This document shows positions 41,482 to 49,511 of a stretch of DNA of 64,000 bases, one piece after another (the first letter of the stretch is position 1; every line of letters begins with the position of its first letter). Under the pieces are notes generated by a model that worked only from the letters and a program-made list of their open reading frames with translations, was not told the origin of the DNA and ran no database searches. The stretch is from Verrucomicrobiota bacterium (GTDB taxonomy: Bacteria; Verrucomicrobiota; Verrucomicrobiia; JADLBR01), in the NCBI GenBank assembly GCA_029560585.1, contig JAKQKQ010000201.1, forward strand, positions 1 through 64,000, in the 5' to 3' direction. The position numbers and the translations under genes were made by a program.

Positions 41482-41567
41482 CCTGAAAACTCCCGTGGCC
41501 GTGAGGCAGGCAATCCTGCCTGCCGCCGCGTGCCTTGGACGCCGTCGCGGGCAGGATTGCCCGCGTT
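41482..41567. repeat. Modular palindromic repeat, copy E
   Basis: GAAAACTCCCGTGGCCGTGAGGCAGG is shared, with few changes, with 19250-19276. It is followed by GGCAATCCTGCCTGC (41509-41523) and its near-perfect inverted partner GCGGGCAGGATTGCC (41547-41561). This again gives two back-to-back hairpins. It fills most of the gap between the sulfatase and the GntR regulator. Confidence 0.6.
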
Positions 41568-41608
41568 ACGCTCCAGTGGATTTGCACCCCCCGGCGGTGC
41601 CTCCCCCC

Positions 41609-41637
41609 TTGACATCCCCTTTTGCCCATGTCATCAT
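41609..41637 (+). promoter_or_regulatory. Candidate promoter of the GntR regulator and HzsA-like array
   Basis: A consensus -35 TTGACA (41609-41614) is followed after 17 bases by CATCAT (41632-41637), matching four of six -10 positions. Transcription would start at about 41644, almost at the ATG at 41646, implying a leaderless or near-leaderless mRNA. The TGATCATATGA stretch next to it (41639-41649) contains the palindrome TGATCA and could be an autoregulatory operator. Confidence 0.4.
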
Positions 41638-41645
41638 CTGATCAT

Positions 41646-42347
41646 ATGAGTGCTGTCGCTACCCATGCGCTGCGCCTTGAACGCCGCGAAACCCTCGTCG
41701 AAGCCACCGCCCGCGCCCTCATCCGGTACATCTCGAAACAAGGTCTGGTCGGTGGTGATCGCCTGCCATCGGAACCCGAACTGATCGACATGGTTGGCGT
41801 GAGTCGCCTGCCGCTGCGCGAGGCACTCTCGATCCTGAAAGGCATCGGGATCGTGGAGGCGCACCACGGCAAGGGCGTCTTCGTCAAAAACCTGGATATC
41901 GCCTCGGTCTTCAGCCTGCTCTCCCCGCTCCTGAAGGCACAGGTCAACATAGGTGTGCCGCAGATCATCGAGGCGCGTCTTCATCTGGAACCTGTCATCG
42001 CCTCGCTCGCAGCCGAGCACCGGAGCCATGCTCATTTGGCTGAACTGAAGGAGCAGATCGCACAGATGAAGGCCCACTTGGAGGATCGCGCGACATTCAT
42101 CGATGCCGACGTCGCTTTCCACCAGTGCCTCGCACGCGCGGCGGGCAATCCGATCTTCCACGTCTTCATGGCCGCCCTGACCGACCTGTTGCGCGAGGTG
42201 CAGTATCGCTACCCCGACCAGCTCCAGCACCGCGAGGCCTCCCTGAGATTCCACGAGCGCATCAACGCCGCCGTCCAAAGTCGCGATGCCAGTGCGGCAT
42301 CTTCCGCGATGCGCGAACACATCCAGTACATTGCCGAACGGCTGTGA
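41646..42347 (+). CDS. GntR/FadR-family transcriptional regulator
   Basis: A 233-residue regulator. The N-terminal winged helix has GDRLPSEPELIDMVGVSRLPLREALSILKGIGIVEAHHGKGVFV, read here as the block from about residue 36 to 82. A C-terminal FCD ligand-binding domain follows (EARLHLEPVIASLAAEH near 105, DADVAFHQCLARAAGNP near 150, RFHERINAAVQSRDASAA near 205), with the Asp/His pattern used to bind a metal and an organic acid. Starts at TTG 41622 or ATG 41628 are also open. The stop codon overlaps the GTG start of the next gene (GTGA at 42344-42347), so the regulator is translationally coupled to the HzsA-like array it probably controls. The ligand may be a sugar acid. Confidence 0.9.
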   Translation: MSAVATHALRLERRETLVEATARALIRYISKQGLVGGDRLPSEPELIDMVGVSRLPLREALSILKGIGIVEAHHGKGVFVKNLDIASVFSLLSPLLKAQVNIGVPQIIEARLHLEPVIASLAAEHRSHAHLAELKEQIAQMKAHLEDRATFIDADVAFHQCLARAAGNPIFHVFMAALTDLLREVQYRYPDQLQHREASLRFHERINAAVQSRDASAASSAMREHIQYIAERL

Positions 42348-45300
42348 GAACCATCTCGATCGCCATCGTCTTCGCAGCTCTCCTCGGCGAGGTTTCGACC
42401 GCCGCCTCTCCCACGTCGTTCGTCTTCACGCTGGTGCCCGATGCGCGCGCCAACGCGGCCATCCAAACCGAACTTGAGTACGACACCCGCGAGTGGCACG
42501 GCTCCACTTTCTGGACCGGACCCGATTGGACCCGCGTTGGAAAAGACTGGCACCACCCGGGCCAGAACACAGCCAGCGTTCGCCGCTTCACCTGCCCGCG
42601 CGATGGACACATCACGATCGCGGGACGCGTTTTCAAACGACACCTCGCCGGCGACGGAATCGTTGCCAGGGTCTTCCACAACAACCGTGAAATCTGGCGC
42701 GTCCAGATCGCCGGCGACGACGCCACCGGCAAGTCTCACAAGCTCCCCATAAACGCCCAACGGGGCGACACGGTCCGCTTCGTTGTCGAGAAAAACGGCA
42801 GCATCGGTTGCGACACAACCGGCTGGGACCCCACCATCGCGTACGACGACGGGACCGCTTTCACCGCCTCGGCCGCCTTCGCCGCGCACACGCAGGGCGC
42901 TTCGGGTTGGCATTACGAAATGGCTCCAGACGGTCAACCCCTGAAACCAACGCCATCGGCCAGCATTCGCTATTTCGGCCCAGACCTGAGCCTAACAGAA
43001 AAATCTCTTCCCGCTCGCCTCACCCAGCAGGACGCCCTCCCGTTCGCCATCATCTCAGCCACCCCCAACGACCCGGCCCACGTCGTCGCCTTTGACTCAT
43101 CCGCTCCATGGGCCCTCTCCGCAGCCCCAATGCCCGACGGCACCGTCCGCCTCGCGGGGGTATCCGAGAGCTCCGCGCCAGTCTGGCACGCCAAATTCCG
43201 AGGCGACTGGGCCAACGGCCTCATCGCCATGGAAGCCGCCATTCGTTCCGGCGATGCACCGGCCACGCTCCGCAAATGGTTCGACATGACCCTCGCGCGC
43301 ACCGAAACCACGCTGCCCCTCTGGGCCATGGTCCAGGAAGAATGGATCCGCCAGGACCAGATCGATGGCTCGGTCTCCCGTTATCTCGCGGCCACGACCA
43401 ACCAGACCGCCCGCGCAATGGCGGCGCTCGCCTCACTGGGAGATGCCCCAGGCGCGCCCCCCCGGCAGACCGCGATCGGGGAACTCTCCCGATTAAGCGC
43501 TCGATGCTCAGGGTCGCTCGCGGGCGCCGCCGCCCGCTCCCTCTGGCTGGATGCCCGCATTTTGAAGCGCCGCATCCTGCTCGCCCACCCGCTCCTTGAT
43601 TTCGGCGAGTTGCTCGTCTGCAAGCGCGCCATGCCCTCATGGAGCCACCTTGTCGCCCAATACTTTGGATGGCGGCAGCGCCCCGGCGGCGGCCTCTTCG
43701 TCGTCACCAGCCCCGGCCACTCCCTCGAAACCCGGGACATACTTCGCTCCCAGCTGCCCCCCGGCAGCGTGCTCGAGCCCCGCCTCGCGCCGGATGGTCG
43801 CCGCATCCTGTTCGCCCACGTTGCCTGTGGCACTGACGCCCCCGAACCCGACCAGCTGCCCGTCAACGAGCGCGGCGATGGCGACCGCTATTTCCACCTC
43901 TACGAGATCAACATCGACGGCTCCGGTCTGCGCCAGATCACCGACGATTCTTATGACGACATGATGGCCGAGTACCTCCCGGGCGGCGATATCGTCTTCT
44001 GCTCCACTCGGCGCAAAGGCTATTCACGCTGCTTCGGGCCCGAATACTCCAACCGCTGGCACACTTACACCCTCCACCGCATGCGACCCGATGGCTCACA
44101 CATCCGCACCCTGTCCTTCAACGACGTCTCCGAATGGTTCCCATGCATCGCCCCATCAGGAGAGGTGCTTTTTGCCCGCTGGGACTACATCGACCGCGAT
44201 GCCGTCACCCATCAGAACCTCTGGGCTATGCGCCCCGACGGCACCAACCCCACGGCCCTGTGGGGCAATGCCACCCCAAAGCCCCACTGCACCTTCCAAG
44301 CCCGCCCTGTCCCCGGTAGCCGAAAACTTGTCTTCATCGCGTCCGCTCACCACTCCATCACCGGCGGACCCGTCTGCCTCCTCGATCCCACCATAGATCC
44401 CAACAGCCTCGACGCCGTCACCCGCCTCACGCCCGAGCCTTTCCCCGAGGCAGAGGGCAAACCGAAGGAGTGGTATCAGTCGCCATGGCCACTCTCGGAA
44501 TCCCTCTTCCTCGTCGCCCACAGCCCGTTCCCGCTCCGCTTCCAGGGCGAGCACATCCGCGAACCCAACCCCGATAATGCTCTTGGCATCTGCCTCCTCG
44601 ATTCCTCCGGAAACCGCGAATTGCTCTACCGTGACCCAGACATATCCACCACCACCCCAATCCCGCTGCGCCCCAGCGGCCAACCCGCCAAGGCCATCGC
44701 CACCACCTGCCCATCCACCGAGACCGGTGTCGGTCGCATGCTGGTCGCCGATATTTACCAAGGACTCGGGGATGTCCCGCGCGGTACGATCAAGGAACTG
44801 CGCATCGTCCAGCTCTTTCCAAAATCCACATGGCTCGCCAATAATCCCCGCATGGGTGTGGCCGGCGAAGAGAACGGTCGCGCAATCATTGGGACCGTGC
44901 CCGTCGAGGCCGATGGCTCCGCGTACTTCGAGGTGCCGGCCGGCAGGCAGATCCTCTTTCAGGCGCTCGACTCCTGCGGCATGGCATACCAGACCATGCG
45001 ATCATCCACCTATGTCCAGCCCGGCGAGACGACCGCTTGCATCGGTTGCCACGAGCACCGCATGCTGGCGCCTCCCCCCGCCTGCGGACGACCTCTGGCC
45101 ACCACCCGCCCGCCATCGCGAATCGACCCGGGAAAGCTGGGGGGCCGCCCCTTCGGCTTCGTCGAGATGGTGCAGCCCATCTTGGATGCCAAATGCGTGA
45201 GCTGCCACGGCGGCGAAAAGACAGACGGGGGCATCGATCTCTCCAGAAAGCCCGAGGCCGGCTTTAACCGCGCCTACATCGCCCTCTGCGGAACACCCGA

Positions 45301-45601
45301 TTCATGGAAGGAACGCGGCTTCGTCCCCGCCTTTGCCGAGAAACTTCTCGTCCCCCGCTTCGTGCAGCGCAACCAGATACAGATGACTCCGCCCGGCGGC
45401 GCGTACGGCGCCCGCGGCAGCCGACTCATGCGGCTCCTTCTCAATGGCGACGGCCACGAGGGCGTCAGACTCTCCGACGACGACATCCGCCGCCTCGCCG
45501 CATGGATCGACCTCAACGCCATCTTCTACGGCTCATACGACCCAGAACACCAAGCCGCCCAGCTCGTCGGCAAACTCGTCCCCATGCCCGCCACCCAGTG
45601 A
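42344..45601 (+). CDS. HzsA-like secreted diheme propeller protein 1
   Basis: 1085 residues from a GTG overlapping the regulator stop. It has a signal peptide (residues 1-21, ISIAIVFAALLGEVSTA) and an N-terminal beta-sandwich module (about 25-200; FTCPRDGHITIAGRVFKRH, DGIVARVFHNNREIW) that looks carbohydrate-binding. A helical linker and a TolB/HzsA-like beta-propeller follow (about 430-870; HLYEINIDGSGLRQITDDS, YLPGGDIVFCSTRR, YTLHRMRPDGSHIRTLS). Two heme c sites are seen: C899-I-G-C902-H903 and C951-V-S-C954-H955. The C-terminus ends GHEGVRLSDDDIRRLAAWIDL. This architecture matches the HzsA family, the alpha subunit of hydrazine synthase, but the HzsB/C partners are absent. Periplasmic or surface-located; the reaction is unknown. 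Confidence 0.85.
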   Translation: MRTISIAIVFAALLGEVSTAASPTSFVFTLVPDARANAAIQTELEYDTREWHGSTFWTGPDWTRVGKDWHHPGQNTASVRRFTCPRDGHITIAGRVFKRHLAGDGIVARVFHNNREIWRVQIAGDDATGKSHKLPINAQRGDTVRFVVEKNGSIGCDTTGWDPTIAYDDGTAFTASAAFAAHTQGASGWHYEMAPDGQPLKPTPSASIRYFGPDLSLTEKSLPARLTQQDALPFAIISATPNDPAHVVAFDSSAPWALSAAPMPDGTVRLAGVSESSAPVWHAKFRGDWANGLIAMEAAIRSGDAPATLRKWFDMTLARTETTLPLWAMVQEEWIRQDQIDGSVSRYLAATTNQTARAMAALASLGDAPGAPPRQTAIGELSRLSARCSGSLAGAAARSLWLDARILKRRILLAHPLLDFGELLVCKRAMPSWSHLVAQYFGWRQRPGGGLFVVTSPGHSLETRDILRSQLPPGSVLEPRLAPDGRRILFAHVACGTDAPEPDQLPVNERGDGDRYFHLYEINIDGSGLRQITDDSYDDMMAEYLPGGDIVFCSTRRKGYSRCFGPEYSNRWHTYTLHRMRPDGSHIRTLSFNDVSEWFPCIAPSGEVLFARWDYIDRDAVTHQNLWAMRPDGTNPTALWGNATPKPHCTFQARPVPGSRKLVFIASAHHSITGGPVCLLDPTIDPNSLDAVTRLTPEPFPEAEGKPKEWYQSPWPLSESLFLVAHSPFPLRFQGEHIREPNPDNALGICLLDSSGNRELLYRDPDISTTTPIPLRPSGQPAKAIATTCPSTETGVGRMLVADIYQGLGDVPRGTIKELRIVQLFPKSTWLANNPRMGVAGEENGRAIIGTVPVEADGSAYFEVPAGRQILFQALDSCGMAYQTMRSSTYVQPGETTACIGCHEHRMLAPPPACGRPLATTRPPSRIDPGKLGGRPFGFVEMVQPILDAKCVSCHGGEKTDGGIDLSRKPEAGFNRAYIALCGTPDSWKERGFVPAFAEKLLVPRFVQRNQIQMTPPGGAYGARGSRLMRLLLNGDGHEGVRLSDDDIRRLAAWIDLNAIFYGSYDPEHQAAQLVGKLVPMPATQ

Positions 45602-45605
45602 TCTC

Positions 45606-48600
45606 ATGAGCCCGATGGCAGATCAAAACGTGAAAACGACCGCCGCTGGGCCGTCGCCTCGCCGGAATCCGTCCGCGACCGCGACCCGGCCCGGCGCGGG
45701 CATCCTCACCCGCCGTCTCCTCCTGCTCGCCATCGCACTGACCGCAGCGCCCCTGGTCCATGCGAGTGAGATGGACGCGTTCACCATCCGGGCAACCGAC
45801 TTCGACGAAGGCAACGTCCGGATCAGCCTCGCGGGCGAGGCGTATGCCGACGGGCACCCCTGCATCTGGCACGGCAGCGGCTCGCCAGATCAGGCGGGGT
45901 ATGTGATCGAGTTTCCCGTCACCGGTGACTACACCCTGTCTGCCTTGTATGCGGCAGCTAAGTCGCGACCCGTCGAGATCAGTATCGACGGAAGACCAGT
46001 TCATACCGGGCTCACGGACGTGACCGGCAGCTGGCAGACGAAGTCGGCAAAGTGGGAAAAGCAATGCACGTTGCGCATCGAACGTGGCACGCACACGATC
46101 ACCCTTCAACGCGAAGGCCCACTGCCGCACATCTGCGCTTTGCGGATTGAACCGCCCGCCCCACTCCCCGCGGGAACGACTCTCGGGCGCCTCAGTCCAG
46201 AGGAACGCGCCGAGCGGGCGCGCATCGCCGAGCATCGGGCGGAGATCCAAGCGAAAGTTGCGGCGCTCAAAAGCATCAACATCCAAGCCGTACGCCTAGC
46301 CATCGAAGACATGGAACGGAGTTTTCCGGGACGGTACGACGGGGTGAAACATCGGCGAGCGTTGGCCGAGTTTGCGCGCATCCACGAATCGCTCGCAGAG
46401 GCGCTCGATAAGGGCGAACTGCCTGAAACCGCACCACCGGTCGAAGAATTGCTCGCCGGGATACGGACCGCCCTGCTGGAAAATCCCCTGCTCGATTTCG
46501 ACAGATTGTTGGTGATGCGACGTCGCCCGAGGGACAGCAACGGCTTTGTCCCCGCCAACTACCTGTCGCACGCCAGCATAACAGGCCGAACCGGATGGGA
46601 TAATGAGATCGCGGTGCTCGCTGATCTGCGCGGAAAGGCCACGCTGCAGACTCTCCATCGGCCGAAGGAGACGCGCATCCTGCGCGACGTGCGCCTAGAT
46701 TTCGATGCGAATAGGGTCTTGTTCTCCAGCATTGACGATAGGGGCCGATGGGCCGTCTACGAAATCCCATCCACCGGCGGCGAACCTCACCAGATCACGC
46801 ATTCAACGTTCCCGGATGTGGATTTCTTCGACGCCTGTTATCTGCCCGACGGACGGATCATCGTGGCCTCGACAGCGAATTATCACGGCGTCCCCTGTCT
46901 CGGCGGGCAGCAGCCGGTGGCGACACTCTATCTTTTGGAGCCCGCGGCAGGAAAACTCCGGCAGCTCACATTCGACCAGGATCACAGTAATGATCCTGCC
47001 GTTCTCAACGACGGGCGCGTGCTCTACCAGCGCTGGGAGTACAGTGACATCCCTCACTACTTCGCGCGCCGACGAATGACGATGAACCCAGACGGCACCG
47101 GGCAACTTGCGTTGCACGGCAGCGGCTCGTGGTTCCCAACGGCGTTCCGCTTTGCCCGACCGGTTCCGGATCATCCGACGATGCTGGTCGGGATCATCAG
47201 CGGACACCATGATTACGGCGACTGTGGCCGCCTCGCTTTGCTCGACCCGGGACTGGCCGGCGGCTATCCGTTCCGTTACCGGCCAGCGTCGAAAGAGTGG
47301 GGCGTCGAAGGCCAGCACGTCGCCCTCACCCCGGATATCCTGCCCGCAGAAAAGACCGGGTTCTTGCAGCTGGCGCCGGGCCGCGGCAAACCGGTGGCCG
47401 GCACCGTCTGCGACAACATCGTCAGGGGCGTCTATCTCAAGGAGCGGCCGGAGTTGATGACGCACCCGCATCCGCTGAGCGGCAAATACTTCCTCGTCGC
47501 GATGAAGCCGACGCCCCGGAGCCTCTGGGGCATCTATCTGGTGGACGCTTTCGACAACATGACGCTGGTCGTCGAGGAAGAGGGAGCGGCGCTATTCGAG
47601 CCGGTCCCGTTGCAGCCAAGAAAACGCCCCCACGTGATCCCCGACAGGGTCGACCTTGGCAAGAGGACCGCCACGGTGCATATCGGCAATATCTATGCCG
47701 GTCCCGGGCTGAAGGGCATACCGGATGGCACGGTCAAGTCGCTGCGCGTTTTCTCCTACCATTTCGGGTACCTGGGCAAGGCGAGCTTCGAGATAATTGG
47801 CACGCAGGCCGGCTGGGATGTGAAACGCGTCCTCGGCACCGCCAGGGTGGAATCGGACGGCTCGTCTTTGTTCGTCGTCCCGGCGAACACCCCCATTTCG
47901 ATCCAACCGCTCGACGGCGAAGGCCGCGCGGTACAACTGATGCGGAGCTGGCTTGTCGGCATGCCGGGCGAACGGGTCTCCTGCACCGGTTGCCATGAGA
48001 ACCGCGCCGAGACGTTGTCGGTCAGACGCACCTTGGCCGACCAGCGCTTGCCGGAACCATTGGCGCCGTGGTTCGGGCCGCCGCGACCGTTTGACTTCGC
48101 CAACGAGGTGTATCCGGTCCTTCAAAAGCACTGCGGTGGCTGCCACGAAGACAGACCAGCGGTTGGCCCTCGCGCCAAACCGTCGTTCAGCCAACCTGAC
48201 GTTGCCTACGACACGCTGCACCCGTACGTCCACCGCCCGGGGCCAGAAGCCGACATGGCACCTCTCAACCCCATGGAGTATCACGCCTCCAGCAGCCGAC
48301 TGATCCAGATGCTTGAGAAGGGACACCACGGTGTCCGGCTCGATAACCTCCCTCGCGAGTCCCGCGAACGCCTCTACTGCTGGATCGACCTCAACGTGCC
48401 CCGGCGCGGTTCGTATGAGCTGCCCGCCGACAAACAGCACATCGCCCAGCGCCGACGCGAATTGAACAAGGTGCTGGCGGAGATCGAGCCCGACCCCGAG
48501 CAAGAGGCGCGGCAGTTGGCCGAAGCCAGGAAAAATGCACCGCCGGTTGTTTTCGAACCGCCCGCGAGACCCGCCGACGAACCACCCGACGTGCTCCAGG

Positions 48601-49499
48601 TGGATGGCTTTCCCCTCGACGCGGCGGCCGCTGCCGAACGCCTGCGCGGGGCGCCAGGCGGCGGCATCAAGACGATGGAGTTTGGCCGGGGAGTGCGGCT
48701 GGTGCTGCGCTGGATCCCCTCTGGCGAATTTGTCATGGGCAGCCGCGACGGGGCGCGGGACGAACGTCCTCGCGCAACGGTCAAGGTCGCACAGCCGTTC
48801 TGGATGGCGGAAGCCGAGATCAGCAATGCCCAGTACGCGCTCTTCGATCCCGAGCACGACACGCGCTACATCGACATGCACCACATGGATCGGGTGACCC
48901 CCGGCTACATCGCCAATCATCCCGACCAGCCGGTCGCGCGTGTCTCCTGGCAGCAGGCGATGGCTTTCTGCGAATGGCTCGGCCTCAAGATCGGCCTGCG
49001 GGTGACCCTGCCCACCGAAGCCCAATGGGAATGGGCCGCGCGCGGTGGCACCGACACGCAATTCTTCTACGGCACCATGGACACGGATTTCGGACGTTTT
49101 GCGAATCTGGCCGATCAGTCGTTGCGCTGGTTCAAGATGGGCTATCCAGGCCCCGGGAACCTGCAGCCGCGCCTCCCCTATCCATCGGACAACAACTTCC
49201 CGTTGCGTGACGAACGCTTCCGCGACAAGTACCATGTGGTGGACTACGTCGGCCAGACCGAACCGAATCCGTGGGGCTTGAACGATATGATTGGCAACGT
49301 CAGCGAATGGACCCGCTCCAGCTATCGCCCGTATCCGTATGCCGATGACACGCGCAACGATGAGAACCCTGGCGAGCGCAAAGTCGCCCGTGGCGGTTCC
49401 TGGGCCAACCGGCCCGCTGATGCGGGCTCATCGGTGCGTCGCGCCTACGAATCGTGGCAGAAAGTGTACGATGTCGGCTTCCGGGTGATCGTTGAATAG
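45606..49499 (+). CDS. HzsA-like diheme propeller protein 2 fused to a cysteine-less FGE/SUMF1 domain
   Basis: 1297 residues with an internal signal anchor after a long basic leader (LTRRLLLLAIALTAAPLVHA). A CBM6/35-like N-terminal module lies at about 60-185 (GDYTLSALYAAAKSRPVEIS, LRIERGTHTITLQREG), then a propeller (about 290-770, with VYEIPSTGGEPHQITHSTFP). Heme c sites are C793-T-G-C796-H797 and C843-G-G-C846-H847, with HHGVRLDNLPRESRERL near 905. Residues about 1025-1297 form a formylglycine-generating-enzyme-like domain (WIPSGEFVMGSRDG, LPTEAQWEWAARGG, MIGNVSEWTRSS). The terminal RGGSWANRPADAGSSVRRAY lacks both catalytic cysteines. It begins 4 bases after gene 1. Proline codons are mostly CCG here but CCC in its neighbours. 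Confidence 0.86.
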   Translation: MSPMADQNVKTTAAGPSPRRNPSATATRPGAGILTRRLLLLAIALTAAPLVHASEMDAFTIRATDFDEGNVRISLAGEAYADGHPCIWHGSGSPDQAGYVIEFPVTGDYTLSALYAAAKSRPVEISIDGRPVHTGLTDVTGSWQTKSAKWEKQCTLRIERGTHTITLQREGPLPHICALRIEPPAPLPAGTTLGRLSPEERAERARIAEHRAEIQAKVAALKSINIQAVRLAIEDMERSFPGRYDGVKHRRALAEFARIHESLAEALDKGELPETAPPVEELLAGIRTALLENPLLDFDRLLVMRRRPRDSNGFVPANYLSHASITGRTGWDNEIAVLADLRGKATLQTLHRPKETRILRDVRLDFDANRVLFSSIDDRGRWAVYEIPSTGGEPHQITHSTFPDVDFFDACYLPDGRIIVASTANYHGVPCLGGQQPVATLYLLEPAAGKLRQLTFDQDHSNDPAVLNDGRVLYQRWEYSDIPHYFARRRMTMNPDGTGQLALHGSGSWFPTAFRFARPVPDHPTMLVGIISGHHDYGDCGRLALLDPGLAGGYPFRYRPASKEWGVEGQHVALTPDILPAEKTGFLQLAPGRGKPVAGTVCDNIVRGVYLKERPELMTHPHPLSGKYFLVAMKPTPRSLWGIYLVDAFDNMTLVVEEEGAALFEPVPLQPRKRPHVIPDRVDLGKRTATVHIGNIYAGPGLKGIPDGTVKSLRVFSYHFGYLGKASFEIIGTQAGWDVKRVLGTARVESDGSSLFVVPANTPISIQPLDGEGRAVQLMRSWLVGMPGERVSCTGCHENRAETLSVRRTLADQRLPEPLAPWFGPPRPFDFANEVYPVLQKHCGGCHEDRPAVGPRAKPSFSQPDVAYDTLHPYVHRPGPEADMAPLNPMEYHASSSRLIQMLEKGHHGVRLDNLPRESRERLYCWIDLNVPRRGSYELPADKQHIAQRRRELNKVLAEIEPDPEQEARQLAEARKNAPPVVFEPPARPADEPPDVLQVDGFPLDAAAAAERLRGAPGGGIKTMEFGRGVRLVLRWIPSGEFVMGSRDGARDERPRATVKVAQPFWMAEAEISNAQYALFDPEHDTRYIDMHHMDRVTPGYIANHPDQPVARVSWQQAMAFCEWLGLKIGLRVTLPTEAQWEWAARGGTDTQFFYGTMDTDFGRFANLADQSLRWFKMGYPGPGNLQPRLPYPSDNNFPLRDERFRDKYHVVDYVGQTEPNPWGLNDMIGNVSEWTRSSYRPYPYADDTRNDENPGERKVARGGSWANRPADAGSSVRRAYESWQKVYDVGFRVIVE

Positions 49500-49511
49500 G
49501 ATTCTTGCGCC

